A stretch of DNA of 64,000 nt from Neoceratodus forsteri (taxonomy: Eukaryota > Chordata > Ceratodontiformes > Ceratodontidae), in the NCBI GenBank assembly GCA_016271365.2, contig CM057456.1:607233501-607297500 (forward strand), in the 5' to 3' direction. Under the pieces are notes generated by a model. That model was not told the origin of the DNA. It saw nothing but the letters and a program-made list of their open reading frames with translations, and did no database searches. The translations under genes were made by a program, and so were the position numbers. This document shows, one piece after another, positions 1 to 8,829 of this stretch (positions are counted from its first letter, which is position 1; each line of letters opens with the position of its first letter).

Positions 1-735
1 CGAAATTATCCTGGAAGACAGAAGTGAGGCTGCCAAGGTCAGGGTACATGGACTAGATGACAGCATCATCTGCATACAGAAGTAAATTTGCAAACTGACA
101 GGCATCAGGCAGACAGTTTATGAATAACCCAAATAGTAGGAGGCCAAGAATGGCACCATGGGGAATGGCAGTGAATACATTCCTTTATGTCTGAAAAGGA
201 GCCCTCTATCTGCATGCATTAAGTATGATTAGTGAGATAACTCTGGAACCAGATGACTGCATCTAGTGACAGGCCTAGGCCACAGCGTTTGCTGAGAAGG
301 AGTTTATGATTGATCAAGTAAAGGCTTTTGTTAAGCTGATATAGATGGTGCCAGCCTTGTCTCCATTGTCAAGGGCCTCCACGATGATGTTGGGATACTC
401 AATTAGTGCTGCACTGGTGCTATGTTTCTTCTGAAATCCATGCTGTTGTGGGCACTCTAGTTTAGATTTTGTCTTATACATTAAAAAATATGAAATAAAG
501 GTATGAGGCAAGTTGACTGGACACTATTCTCTCAAGAGTTTTGGACAGGGGAGAGTATGGAAATTGGCCTGTAATTGCAAGGTTAGAAGAGTCTCTACTT
601 TTAAAGACTGGTGCAACCAGCTTTGAGTTCCAATTTTCAGGGAACTGAGAGTAGTGCAGAGAGAGAAGTTAAACATTTTGGAAAATGGGTATTAGAGTTC
701 CTCAACAACCAGGGCAAAAGACCCCATATCGGTAC
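1..735 (-). pseudogene. LINE reverse-transcriptase fragment
   Basis: Minus-strand RT domain of a non-LTR retrotransposon, cut by the left window edge. A QHGFQKKHSTSAAL finger motif and a degenerate IYISLTKAFT (palm motif A) lie at about 314-450. A GIPQG-like stretch (AIPHGAILG) follows near 140-170. The catalytic YADD is coded at 65-76 and is intact. Upstream sequence at 540-735 aligns by eye to the usual 'VAPVFKSGD...NYRPIS...LSKTLERIV' block, but with several frameshifts and stops. The subfamily is uncertain, probably CR1/Rex1/jockey-like. It is a dead fragment, not a host gene. Confidence 0.8.
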
Positions 736-1496
736 TAGGTTATAATAGCGAGGGCAAAATAGCAACAATAAAACAGAGCTGACAAAGTCAGCAAGAAAAA
801 AAGTAGCCAACACCACAAAAGGCAACACTGCAGAAATCCACTACAAGAGGGGAAAGAAATAACAAATATACCAATTATTAACAAATGTAATGCGGGGGGC
901 TTCACCCTCCCCCAACATAAATATAAACATCCTCCGGTACAGTGCAGTCACCAGTCAAAAGTAATAATCGAGGAGGGGGTGACATTCAATATATTTTGTC
1001 TCATTGGAGGGTATGCCAGTCAGGGAAGAGGACAAAATGTACTGGGCGAGAACAGCAAAAAAATATATATGCCTCCTACAAGTGTCGAACCCAGGTCTGC
1101 TGCACCAAATACAGCGGCCCAGTCTGCTGGGCTACAGAGCCAGGATGATTATTGCAGACACATTCTTACCTACATGTTTCCACCATTCACTGAAATGCCA
1201 TCTGCTGTATTTCCATGGCACTTTTCTGCCTCTTGCTATTTTGCTCTCGCTGTTTTTGCTCTTGCCACTTTGCTCTCGCTATTGTGACTTGACACACCTC
1301 ATAGTAATAAAATAATGCCCCTATTCTTGTTTTACTCAGCACCTATCATATCATTAGAGGTGTCCCATATTGAGACAGGTTTAAAATAATATTTAGGATA
1401 TCCTGTCTTAGGGTCCAGTGACTGGGTGTCAATAGGACAAGGAAATTTGCTGCTGGGCAGAGTTGGCTCAGGGGGATGACAGAGCTAAGGTTATAG
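736..1496. other. No recognisable gene
   Basis: Short overlapping frames occur around 940-1315 on the plus strand. They are in three frames over the same bases, have no recognisable motif, and read as chance ORFs. A thymine/cytosine-rich run with repeated 'ttgctctcgct' words lies at 1230-1285. Nothing else is supported. Confidence 0.4.
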
Positions 1497-1680
1497 TTAG
1501 GGTTGAGTATGCACTTTAATGTTAAACCTCATATTTTGCACCTTAATAACTTTGAAACCATTCAATGGATTTGCACAAACTTTGTATGCTCTGTCCCATG
1601 TGATAGGTCTCTTGATGTACCAAGTTTCGTTCCGATCGGATTTGCAAATTTTGCCCTGTGTCCTTTTTCGTTCCTTGCAT
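1497..1680. repeat. Dispersed repeat, copy 1
   Basis: The sequence from 'gggttgag' through 'ctttaatgttaaacctca' to 'ggtctcttgat' recurs at 7344-7510 in the same orientation with the same word order (ttaataactttg, aaccattcaatggattt, tatgc, gtctcttgat). Both copies begin at 'agggttgag'. The 3' parts diverge. No coding potential is convincing; frames here are shadows. Confidence 0.7.
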
Positions 1681-1922
1681 TTTAGAAAGCTTGCTTCAGA
1701 TTTTGTTAAGACGTTCAGCTGACAGTGGAAATAAGACAGAGTACAAGTGAGTAGGAGCTTCAGTGAACAGAATGCAAGCCCAAATGTTGGTATAGCACCA
1801 TTGCTATAGCAACACTCATTCAGGCTTGCATTCTGTTCACTAAAGCTGCGACTCACTCGCGCTCTCTCATTTCTACAGTCGGCTGGGTGTCTTAAGAAAA
1901 TCTGAAGCAAGCTTGCTAAAAC
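1680..1922. repeat. Long hairpin / foldback MITE-like element
   Basis: Two arms of about 100 bp (1680-1780 and 1823-1922) are inverted copies. The outer ends read ttttagaaagcttgcttcag and, inverted, ttttagcaagcttgcttcag. The inner ends are cagtgaacagaatgcaagcc and its near-perfect complement. The 42-bp loop contains a further small inverted repeat (gctatagcaac/ggtatagc). Arm identity by eye is around 80-85%. No protein is coded. It could be a MITE or a transcribed hairpin; no clear target duplication was seen. Confidence 0.8.
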
Positions 1923-1994
1923 ACATTACATTTCTAATGCTTCAGGAGCAGAGTGCTGATTTTTATTTACTGACAGGTCCATGTTTTACTGTGG

Positions 1995-2496
1995 AGTCTG
2001 TGGAAGGGTTGTGGGATAACAGATAGACCAGACACTGAACTTCAGGTTCAACACACATTCTCTGTGTGATGTTTATTCAAAATACAAGAAATAACCTTCT
2101 GCAATGGCATATTTCTTCTTCAGTACATCAGTTTGCAGCAACACACTATGAATGTCCTTTCTCTGCACTTAGCCAGCACCTACTGAAACTGATCTCTGAT
2201 CCAATTTAGCAGTTGAGATGTAGCCACCACCGCTATGCAAGCCCCATTTGCTTGCATAGTAGGGGCTCAAAAAGAAAAGAAAAGAAAACAAAACAAGCTA
2301 TAAACAAAGAACCCCAATGCAAAATCACTGAAAGTAGGGTTACCCCAACGGCCATTGGCAACAAATCAAGTTTCAAAGAATACAACATCATACATACTTC
2401 CATAATGCAATGCATCATGGGATATATGCAAATCAACATTACATTTCTGACTTGTTAAGTTTACAACAATTTACATGCATTTTAAGTAGCACAACT
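1995..2496 (-). repeat. 3' LTR
   Basis: Matches 4626-5110 along its whole length with scattered substitutions and a few indels (roughly 85-90% by eye). In element orientation it starts AGTTGTGCTA and ends CCACAGACT, giving short inverted AGT...ACT ends. Blocks such as gatgtttattcaaaatacaag and atgcatcatgggata are shared with the other copy. It contains a purine-rich AAAGAAAAGAAAAGAAAAC run absent or shorter in the other LTR. Confidence 0.8.
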
Positions 2497-3881
2497 AGCT
2501 TAATTTCTATAACAGTCACCTAGTACTTTTTACCATTATCAAAACGCCAAGTGCCATGGTATTTTCAACATTTACAGGTTTCATAAACATAAGGTATATA
2601 CATTAAGGTATTTTATAACATAGTGCTATTACATACTAAATCCAACAACAGTAAACACAATCTGTTTTTCGTACACTTGGAGGTCACCACAATAACCTCC
2701 CTGTATGAGGACCTGAGAGGGAAAATGAAAATTAAAGAGGACTCTATAGCATAGTCAAGAAAGGGAAGGGGTGCCCATAGGTGGCCAACCTTATGGATTA
2801 GAAATAGTAAAGGACAGATTAGGCTTAGAAATAGAAGAACTGTTGCAAAAAGGTCAGTCCTCAAGAGTTGCAGGAGTTCCCTGTCACATATCCCCCACCT
2901 TAAGAGGGAAGCAGTTATTGCAGATTGCTTATCACCTTCCTGTCCCAGGAAGGGATGGAGTTTCTGCCATCCATCTTCAGAAGCTCTGTTTCAGGGTCCT
3001 TATTAACAATAAACATTCTATCATAAACATGGTGGATATCATCATTCTTTACCCTGAGGCATAAACACATTTCTCAACAGAGACTAACATTACCTTCCCA
3101 TCTCATTTTAGGGAAAGTCTGTCATATTTCTTAACCAACAATCTGGATGGCTGTAAAGTCCAGTACCATAAAAAGATTTTTTCTGGGATGAGTAATTACC
3201 TGCTCCAGCCCCACCAGACATGTCAGTTTTAAGCAGGGGCCCATTTCTAGGTTCAACCCCTCTACATAAACCCACTATGACTCTTGATTTATTTCACTTT
3301 TTACAGATATAGACACCTGAGGGTATACACTCAATGTGTTACCCCAGTGCAGGTTCCAATCAATTTTCCACCTACTTCTCCTTTGTAGGTTTTCACTCAG
3401 AAAAGAATAAAACACACGTACCACCTCAGACTCCTTGTTTGCCCTTGGGTACCTCTTTCTTTGACATCATGCCGCCCCCTAATCAAATATGCTACACTTT
3501 TGCCTACAGAAAGGGACCACTGCAGAGCCACATCTGGCCTTGCCTGCAACTAACTTGACCTCTCTGTCTTACACAAAGTGTCTGCAGGAATATGAAAGGA
3601 GCAATAGTAGTTTCTACTCTCCTACTTCAACCTTTTATAACCTATGACCCCAAATCCTTGGTCATCTTATCCCCAGGCAGGTCTCTACATAAACCCACAG
3701 GAAACCAAGGAACCTCCCATGCTTAGTACCCTGCAATGTTAACCAGCAGGTTCCTAAACCTTTTAACTCTGGGGTGTCTTAGTAAACATCCTTTTAATCA
3801 CTGTGCTATTTTCAGCCATCTGTTACCATCTAATACCTTGTAACCTGTGTGAGAGTTTCCCTTTTTCCAAGGGTGACTTTT

Positions 3882-4469
3882 TTAAATGACCTCTACCCTC
3901 CTTAACTTAAACATACTATAACAGTTTGGCAACATTAGCATTTTTAGCATGCAGTATACCCCAGTCAATACTGTTAATAGATTTAGCTGCATCAATACAA
4001 GAAAAGTCCCTTCAGCCTCATAGGCTTCTTCTTGCTTGCTTGGAGTCTTCAACCCCAGCACAATATCACTAGGCACAACCTTATCTGGGGTCTCACATTC
4101 AAGTTCCATACTTGCATCTCCGACCTCCAACAGGTAATATCCTGGGAACACAGGAAACAAAGGAATATCCTGCTCAGTCAGGGGGTCCTCCTCAAGCTGA
4201 GCCCATGAAAAATCCTTCTCCGACTCTTTGCCCAAACTCTCTAGCAGGAACCCCTCGAGCACCTGGCACCAGTGTTCCGCCTCTCTGTGTAGTTGGTCTG
4301 CCTCCTGCCATTGCCCACTCATCCAGTGGACCATACTCATCAGGGTCAGCACCTCCGGGGTGTTGTTTCTCGTACCTCCAGTCTGTCTCGACCTGCATCT
4401 CTTCATCACCTTCAGGCTTGGCCTTCCTCCGAGCTCCCAAGTCCAATCCAGGCAGCAGTTTCTCTCCAT
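3882..4469 (-). CDS. Unknown ORF inside LTR element
   Basis: A 195-codon minus-strand frame lies 140 bp downstream of the primer-binding site. It is rich in Glu/Gln in its middle (EADQLHREAEHW..., KESEKDFSW...) and has a hydrophobic C-terminal third. No zinc knuckle, protease or RT motif is visible. Overlapping frames on both strands are of similar length, so the reading frame is not secure. It may be a gag remnant. Confidence 0.25.
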   Translation of the reverse strand: MERNCCLDWTWELGGRPSLKVMKRCRSRQTGGTRNNTPEVLTLMSMVHWMSGQWQEADQLHREAEHWCQVLEGFLLESLGKESEKDFSWAQLEEDPLTEQDIPLFPVFPGYYLLEVGDASMELECETPDKVVPSDIVLGLKTPSKQEEAYEAEGTFLVLMQLNLLTVLTGVYCMLKMLMLPNCYSMFKLRRVEVI

Positions 4470-4607
4470 CTGTCAGCCATAGTTCTGGGCCGAACTCCAC
4501 AGACATTCTTCTCTGGCAGCTCCTGGTGCATTGGTCCATCTGGGATATCTGGGTGATATTTACCAGAAAAGTCCCTCTTCAGCCAGTCCAGTTGCTTCCA
4601 GCAAGTT

Positions 4608-4625
4608 ATCCCACTTCTTACACCA
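4608..4625 (-). promoter_or_regulatory. Primer-binding site, tRNA-Leu type
   Basis: Minus-strand TGGTGTAAGAAGTGGGAT directly follows the 5' LTR. It starts with TGG, the complement of a tRNA CCA end. It resembles the complement of a leucine-tRNA 3' end (TGGTGTCAGAAGTGGGAT) with one mismatch. The tRNA identity is from memory of common PBS types. Confidence 0.65.
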
Positions 4626-5110
4626 AGTCTGTGGAGGGGTTGTGGGATAACAGATGGACCATACACCAAACTTCAGGTTCAACACACAATCTCTGTGTGA
4701 TGTTTATTCAAAATACAAGAAATAACCTTCTACAATGGCATATTTCTTCTTCAATACATCAGTTTGCAGCAACAGACTATGAATGTCTTTTCTCTGCACT
4801 TAGCCAGCACCTACTGACACTGAGCTCTGATCCAATTTAGCAGTTGAGATGTAGCCACCACCTCCATGCAAGCCCCATTTAATTGTGTAGTGGGGGCTCA
4901 AAAAGAAAAAAAGCTATAAACAAAGAACCTCAATGCAGAATCACTGAAAGAAGGGTTACTCCAAAGGGTATTGGCAACAAATGAAGTTTCAAAGAAATAC
5001 AACATCATACATACTTCCATAATGCAATGCATCATGGGATACATGCAAATCACCATGACATTTCTGGCTTGTTAAGTTTACAATTTACATGCATTTCAAA
5101 TAGCACAACT
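4626..5110 (-). repeat. 5' LTR
   Basis: Partner of the repeat at 1995-2496. In element orientation it runs from 5110 to 4626 and its last base abuts the primer-binding site, which fixes the element's direction. Just outside (5111-5155) is a TTAATAATAATT-rich stretch. Confidence 0.8.
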
Positions 5111-5156
5111 ATTAATAATAATTAATATTAATAATAATTAATAATAAAATACAGAT

Positions 5157-5352
5157 GGTGGGGCCACTAGACTACCAGGAATATAAACAACAAATATGAA
5201 TACATATACATGGGGGGCCACTAGACTACAGGGATAAAATAATGACATATTAATCAGATACACATGGGGGGGCCACTAGACTACCAGGGAAACCAGATCT
5301 TAATGTATATTATCATGATTGAGGGAAGGGGGCTGCTAGACTACCAGGTATG
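5157..5352. repeat. Tandem repeat, ~55-60 bp x4
   Basis: Four units share ggggccactagactaccagg. The word 'cactagac' (or 'gctagac') recurs at about 5165, 5220, 5274 and 5334. The spacers are AT-rich and variable. This array separates the LTR element from the next repeat domain. Confidence 0.75.
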
Positions 5353-5384
5353 ATGAAAAATTACGTGTTTTTATTCAAATGGGG

Positions 5385-5690
5385 CACAACAAAGCCCCCT
5401 GAGCTAAACTCACCCTAATATAACAGTCTGGAACACCCCTGGGCTACAGAAATGCATTTAAAAATCTGGCCATCTCGTCCCTCACTCTTTATTCATGAGC
5501 GAGCAATTTCTTTGATCGCGAGCTGGCAAATTCTTTGACCGCGAGATTCTTTGATCATAATCATGCATCGCGAGCGAGGGACAAGATAGCCAGATGAAAA
5601 AATCAATTTACTCAGTCTAGGGGTGTGTTAGGAAGACAAATGAGGGTGGGTTTTACTCAGGGGGCTTCGTTTTGGCAAACCATGGTGGTG
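5385..5690. repeat. Inverted repeat flanking GATCGCGAG cluster
   Basis: The stretch 5385-5490 (caaagccccctgagctaaac...aatctggccatctcgtcc) is an inverted, diverged copy of 5573-5685 (ggacaagatagccagat...ttttactcagggggcttcg). Between the arms, at 5490-5573, lie three 'ctttgatc/ctttgacc' motifs. The plus-oriented arm is repeated again at 5811-5945, 235 bp later, with high similarity. Confidence 0.7.
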
Positions 5691-6119
5691 GTTTGCCGCA
5701 ATTCTGTTAATTCTTTTAAATGTGAAGACTTTTTATTCTTTGATCTCGACCCTGCAAATTCTTTGATCATGAGGCTGCAAATTCTTTGATCGCAATCATG
5801 CATCACGAGAGAGGCATGAGATGGTCAGATTAACAAATCGATTTTCTCAGCCCATGGGTGTCCTAGGAAGACAAATGAGGGTGGGTTTTACTCAGGGGGC
5901 TTTGTTTTGTCGAACCGTGGTGGTGGCATACTGCAATTCAATCAATTTCTGGATGTATAACATTTTTAACTCTTTGTTCATGAGCCTGCAAATTCTTTGA
6001 TTGTGAGCCTGCAAATTCTTTGATCGTGAGATTCTTTGATCGCCATCTTTGGTCGCGAGATAGAGACAAGATGGCCAGATTTTTTATAATGGAATAGATA
6101 GGGAATTTTTACCAATCTT

Positions 6120-6900
6120 TAACATTGAATATCTCAGAAACGGTTTGGTCTTTTTACTTGAAGTTTGGAGGGTGTTTATGGCATGTCCTGTAGATGTGAA
6201 TTATGGTGTTTATGTGTCAGAGAAAAAAATTCTTTCTGGGATATTGCGTGATGCACTTTACGTATTGTGGACAGTGTTCTGCTTGTGGTGGTGTCTTGAA
6301 ATTGATAGGATACATAGCCTTACTGTCATGGATGTAGTTTTCAGTCATTGTGTCTGTTAAATGTCAAGAGGTGCGGAACTGTGCCAGTCTGACAAATGAA
6401 AATCTCATACATTAAAATGCTATATGTCAGGCATGGTTTGGTCTTGTCACTTGAAATTTGGAGGGTGTTGATGGCGTGTCCTGTGGATGTAAATTAAAGT
6501 GTTTCCATTTGGAAAATATTTTTTTGGCAGACATATGGCGTGGTGCAGTTTACATTCTGTGGACAGCGTTTTGCTTGTGGTGGCGGCTTGAAATTCATAG
6601 GATACCTAGCCTTAGTGTCATGGATGTCGTTTTCATCTGTTGTGTGTGTTAAATGTCAACAGGTGTGGAACTGTTACTCTCTGACGAATGCAAATTTCAA
6701 ATTTTGACATTTCATATCTTGGACATGGTTTGGTATTTTTATTTCAAATTTGGAGTGTGTTGATGGCATGTCCTGTATATTTTAATAGAGGTGTTTATGT
6801 GTTGGACAATATATTTTGCGGACATATTGTGTGGTGCAGTTTACGTTTTGTGGACAGCGTTTTCTATTGTACTACTACAATAACATTTGTTTAGTGGCTG
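6120..6900. repeat. ~292-bp tandem repeat, three units
   Basis: The word ggtttggtct/a recurs at 6142, 6435 and 6727 (spacings 293 and 292). Each unit continues ...acttgaaatttggagggtgtt-atggcatgtcctgta, then a 'tttacgt-ttgtggacagcgtt' block. Short plus-strand ORFs in the units resemble one another because of the DNA repeat, and I do not regard them as genes. A more diverged fourth unit lies at 8262-8500. Confidence 0.8.
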
Positions 6901-7035
6901 GTTGTCCTGTTGTCAATGTACTTTTTTAGTCATTAGCTCTATAATGTGGCCCAACACTTACAAGTTGGTGGGAGCGTGGGGCCTACCATACTTGTGCAAT
7001 TTTCTACTTTTTTATTCTTTCATAAAAAGTAAGGA

Positions 7036-7298
7036 AATTAAATGCAAAAAACTTCGTTAATGCATTAGTTAGGGTTATTCTACAGTGACAAAAGTGAGGA
7101 AATTCAACATTAGGGTTCCCACACCTTGCACCCCACCCCCACTGTGCCCCTACCAACAGGCATCGGGGTGTGCGTGCGTTGGGGTCATCAGCCCTAACTC
7201 TCACCCATTCTCCTGCACTGCACCACCTCAGCTTGTTTGCACATAGGATGGGGTGAGAGTGAGGTCCGATGACCATTAACAATGTTTTTTGCATTTTA
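7036..7298. mobile_element. Small MITE-like element with short inverted ends
   Basis: The left end is aaatgcaaaaaacttcgtta (7036-7060). The right end is its inverted counterpart (ccattaacaatgttttttgc, 7271-7296). The interior is GC-richer than the surroundings. The left ~85 bp (tgcaaaaaact, gttaatgcat, agtgaaa, acattagggtt) recurs at about 21095-21180. The TSD is not clear. Confidence 0.55.
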
Positions 7299-7315
7299 TA
7301 TATATATACAGTATA

Positions 7316-7342
7316 CACACACACACACACACATTATATATA
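7316..7342. repeat. (AC)n then (TA)n microsatellite
   Basis: An acacacacacac run of about 18 bp follows tatatatata at 7298-7306 and precedes attatatatatt. It sits exactly between the MITE-like element and the second dispersed repeat copy. Confidence 0.9.
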
Positions 7343-7343
7343 T

Positions 7344-7510
7344 TTAGGGTTGAGAGGCACTTTAATGTTAAACCTCAAATTTTGTGTATTAATAACTTTG
7401 CAACCATTCAATGGATTTACACGAAATTTGGTATGCACAGTGTGTCTTAGTAGGTCTCTTGATTTGCCAAGTTGTGTTTCAGTTAGATATACGGTGTTTG
7501 TGCAGCAAAA
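7344..7510. repeat. Dispersed repeat, copy 2
   Basis: Second copy of the 1497-1680 repeat, same orientation (cactttaatgttaaacctca, aaccattcaatggattt, aggtctcttgat). Here it is not followed by the hairpin found after copy 1, so the hairpin is a separate unit or a later insertion. Confidence 0.7.
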
Positions 7511-8261
7511 CACCAAAAAATGCACTTTTCGCCAGTTTTGTGCAGTATTTGGCTGTGGTGCTGCATGGCTGCTGTGTGGTCTGCTGGTCCAGAACTTGGC
7601 ACACAAAGAGAGCTTGGATAAAGGAACATGCCACTTTTTGTTTGATGAAAAAATATTAATCTTTTAAAAGTTATTAAAGTTTTTAGCTCCCATTATAAGT
7701 CTATGGAAAAATTTATATGATTTGCGAAAGAAGAATGGGGTCGGGCCTTCTGGTCTTCCCTCATGATCAAAGAATTTGCAGTCTCACAATCTAAAAATCT
7801 TTGGTCGCGAGAAATTTATCGGTTGTGATGGCCGCCATTTTGTTTTCAGTTTGTAGTCAGAAAAAAAACAAATATCTCAGTCCACGGGTGACTTCTGAAG
7901 TAAATGAAAGATGGGTTTTACTCAGGGGGCTTCCCTCTATCAACCCATGCCTCTGGTTTCCTTTAGTTGTGTCAAAAAATAGAGTTTTAAAGTTTTAAAA
8001 TCTTTAGTTGTGACTCAGTAACGATCTTTGTTCGCAAGGCTGCAAAATCTTTGGCCATGAGATCGTTTTCATTCGCAAGCTTATTTCGCCATTTCACGAC
8101 CAGATAGCCAGATTTTGACAACCAGATGTCCTAGAGGAAATCTAGTTAGCCTGAATTTTGACGACCAGATGTCCCCTCACGGTCGAAAATCAGCTTAAGT
8201 CGTGATCGCGACTGATTATTTTGCAGCCTCACGGTCAAAGAATTTTAAAAGGCGTAAAAAC

Positions 8262-8690
8262 TTTAAAATTAAATATCTCTTAAATGGTTTTGTCTTTTTA
8301 CTTGAAATTTGGAGGGTGTTGAGGTGATGTCCTACAGATGTGAAATATATTCTTTAGGTACTGAAAAATTATTTTGCTGCAGAGATATTGAGTAATGTAC
8401 TTAACATTTTTCCCATAGCATTATGCATGGTGCTATTGGCTTGCAATTTATATGGTAGGTAGCCCTAGTGCCACGGAGGTGCGTTTCACTGGTTTGGTGT
8501 GTTACACTTACACAGGTGTGGTATTATGTCACTGAAAAATCTGAAAATTTAATTTGTTCCATTTTAATAACTTTTAAACCATTTGTGTCATTTAGCTGAC
8601 ATTTGGGATGTAGAAGGATTATTCATAGATGTTCGACTGTGACAATTTTTGTGTCAGTGGGACATACAGTTGCAGAATTGTAGTGCGTGC
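8262..8690. repeat. Diverged fourth unit of the 292-bp family plus related block
   Basis: 8262-8345 matches the unit start (tctttttacttgaaatttgg, gagggtgttga). The middle and end (gtagccctagtgccacggagg, acaggtgtgg) match the other units more weakly. A following block at 8565-8690 (ttaataacttttaaaccat, gtcatttagctgacatttgg) has the same style of sequence but no clear partner. Confidence 0.6.
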
Positions 8691-8829
8691 TCATTATAGT
8701 GAATGGGAAACTATATATGTGTATTGTTAAAACAATGGCGAGCACATTTTCGGGTGTGTAGGAAGATGGCATTACAAGGTATAGCACAGGTCAAAAGGAA
8801 TGGCAGATGTATATTGTTATGCAACCAGT

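Larger units (their letters stand above)
1995..5110 (-). mobile_element. Non-autonomous LTR retrotransposon
   Basis: Two direct repeats of about 500 bp (1995-2496 and 4626-5110) flank about 2.1 kb. Read on the minus strand, the right repeat is the 5' LTR and is followed directly by a primer-binding site at 4608-4625. No gag/pol/protease/integrase motif was found in the interior, which is too short for them, so it resembles a LARD/TRIM-like non-autonomous element or an internally deleted copy. A minus-strand frame at 3882-4469 could be a gag remnant. A polypurine tract before the 3' LTR is weak. I could not find a convincing target duplication. Confidence 0.8.
5490..8250. repeat. Composite repeat domain with TTTGATCGCGAG motif
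   Basis: A 12-bp word, tttgatcgcgag and close variants (tttgatcgtgag, tttgatcatgag, tttggtcgcgag), recurs at about 5513, 5550, 5741, 5763, 5787, 5997, 6020, 6038, 7800 and 8048. It appears inverted at about 7766 and 8228. Many copies are preceded by ctgcaaattc. The variants keep GATC and often the CpG-rich GCGAG, unusual in CpG-poor vertebrate DNA. The line 'ggttttactcagggggctt' recurs at 5650, 5885 and 7915. No coding role is visible and no known family was recognised. Confidence 0.65.

Noticed and set aside
4112..4840. 242-codon plus-strand ORF
   Set aside because: It overlaps the primer-binding site and the 5' LTR of a minus-strand element and has no domain; it is a shadow.
6145..6894. 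Three similar short ORFs as a tandem gene family
   Set aside because: Similarity is explained by the 292-bp DNA repeat; starts, phases and ends differ and no domain is seen.
5490..8250. Spaced repeats as a CRISPR-like array
   Set aside because: Spacers are themselves repeated and irregular, the motif occurs in both orientations, and the DNA is clearly vertebrate.
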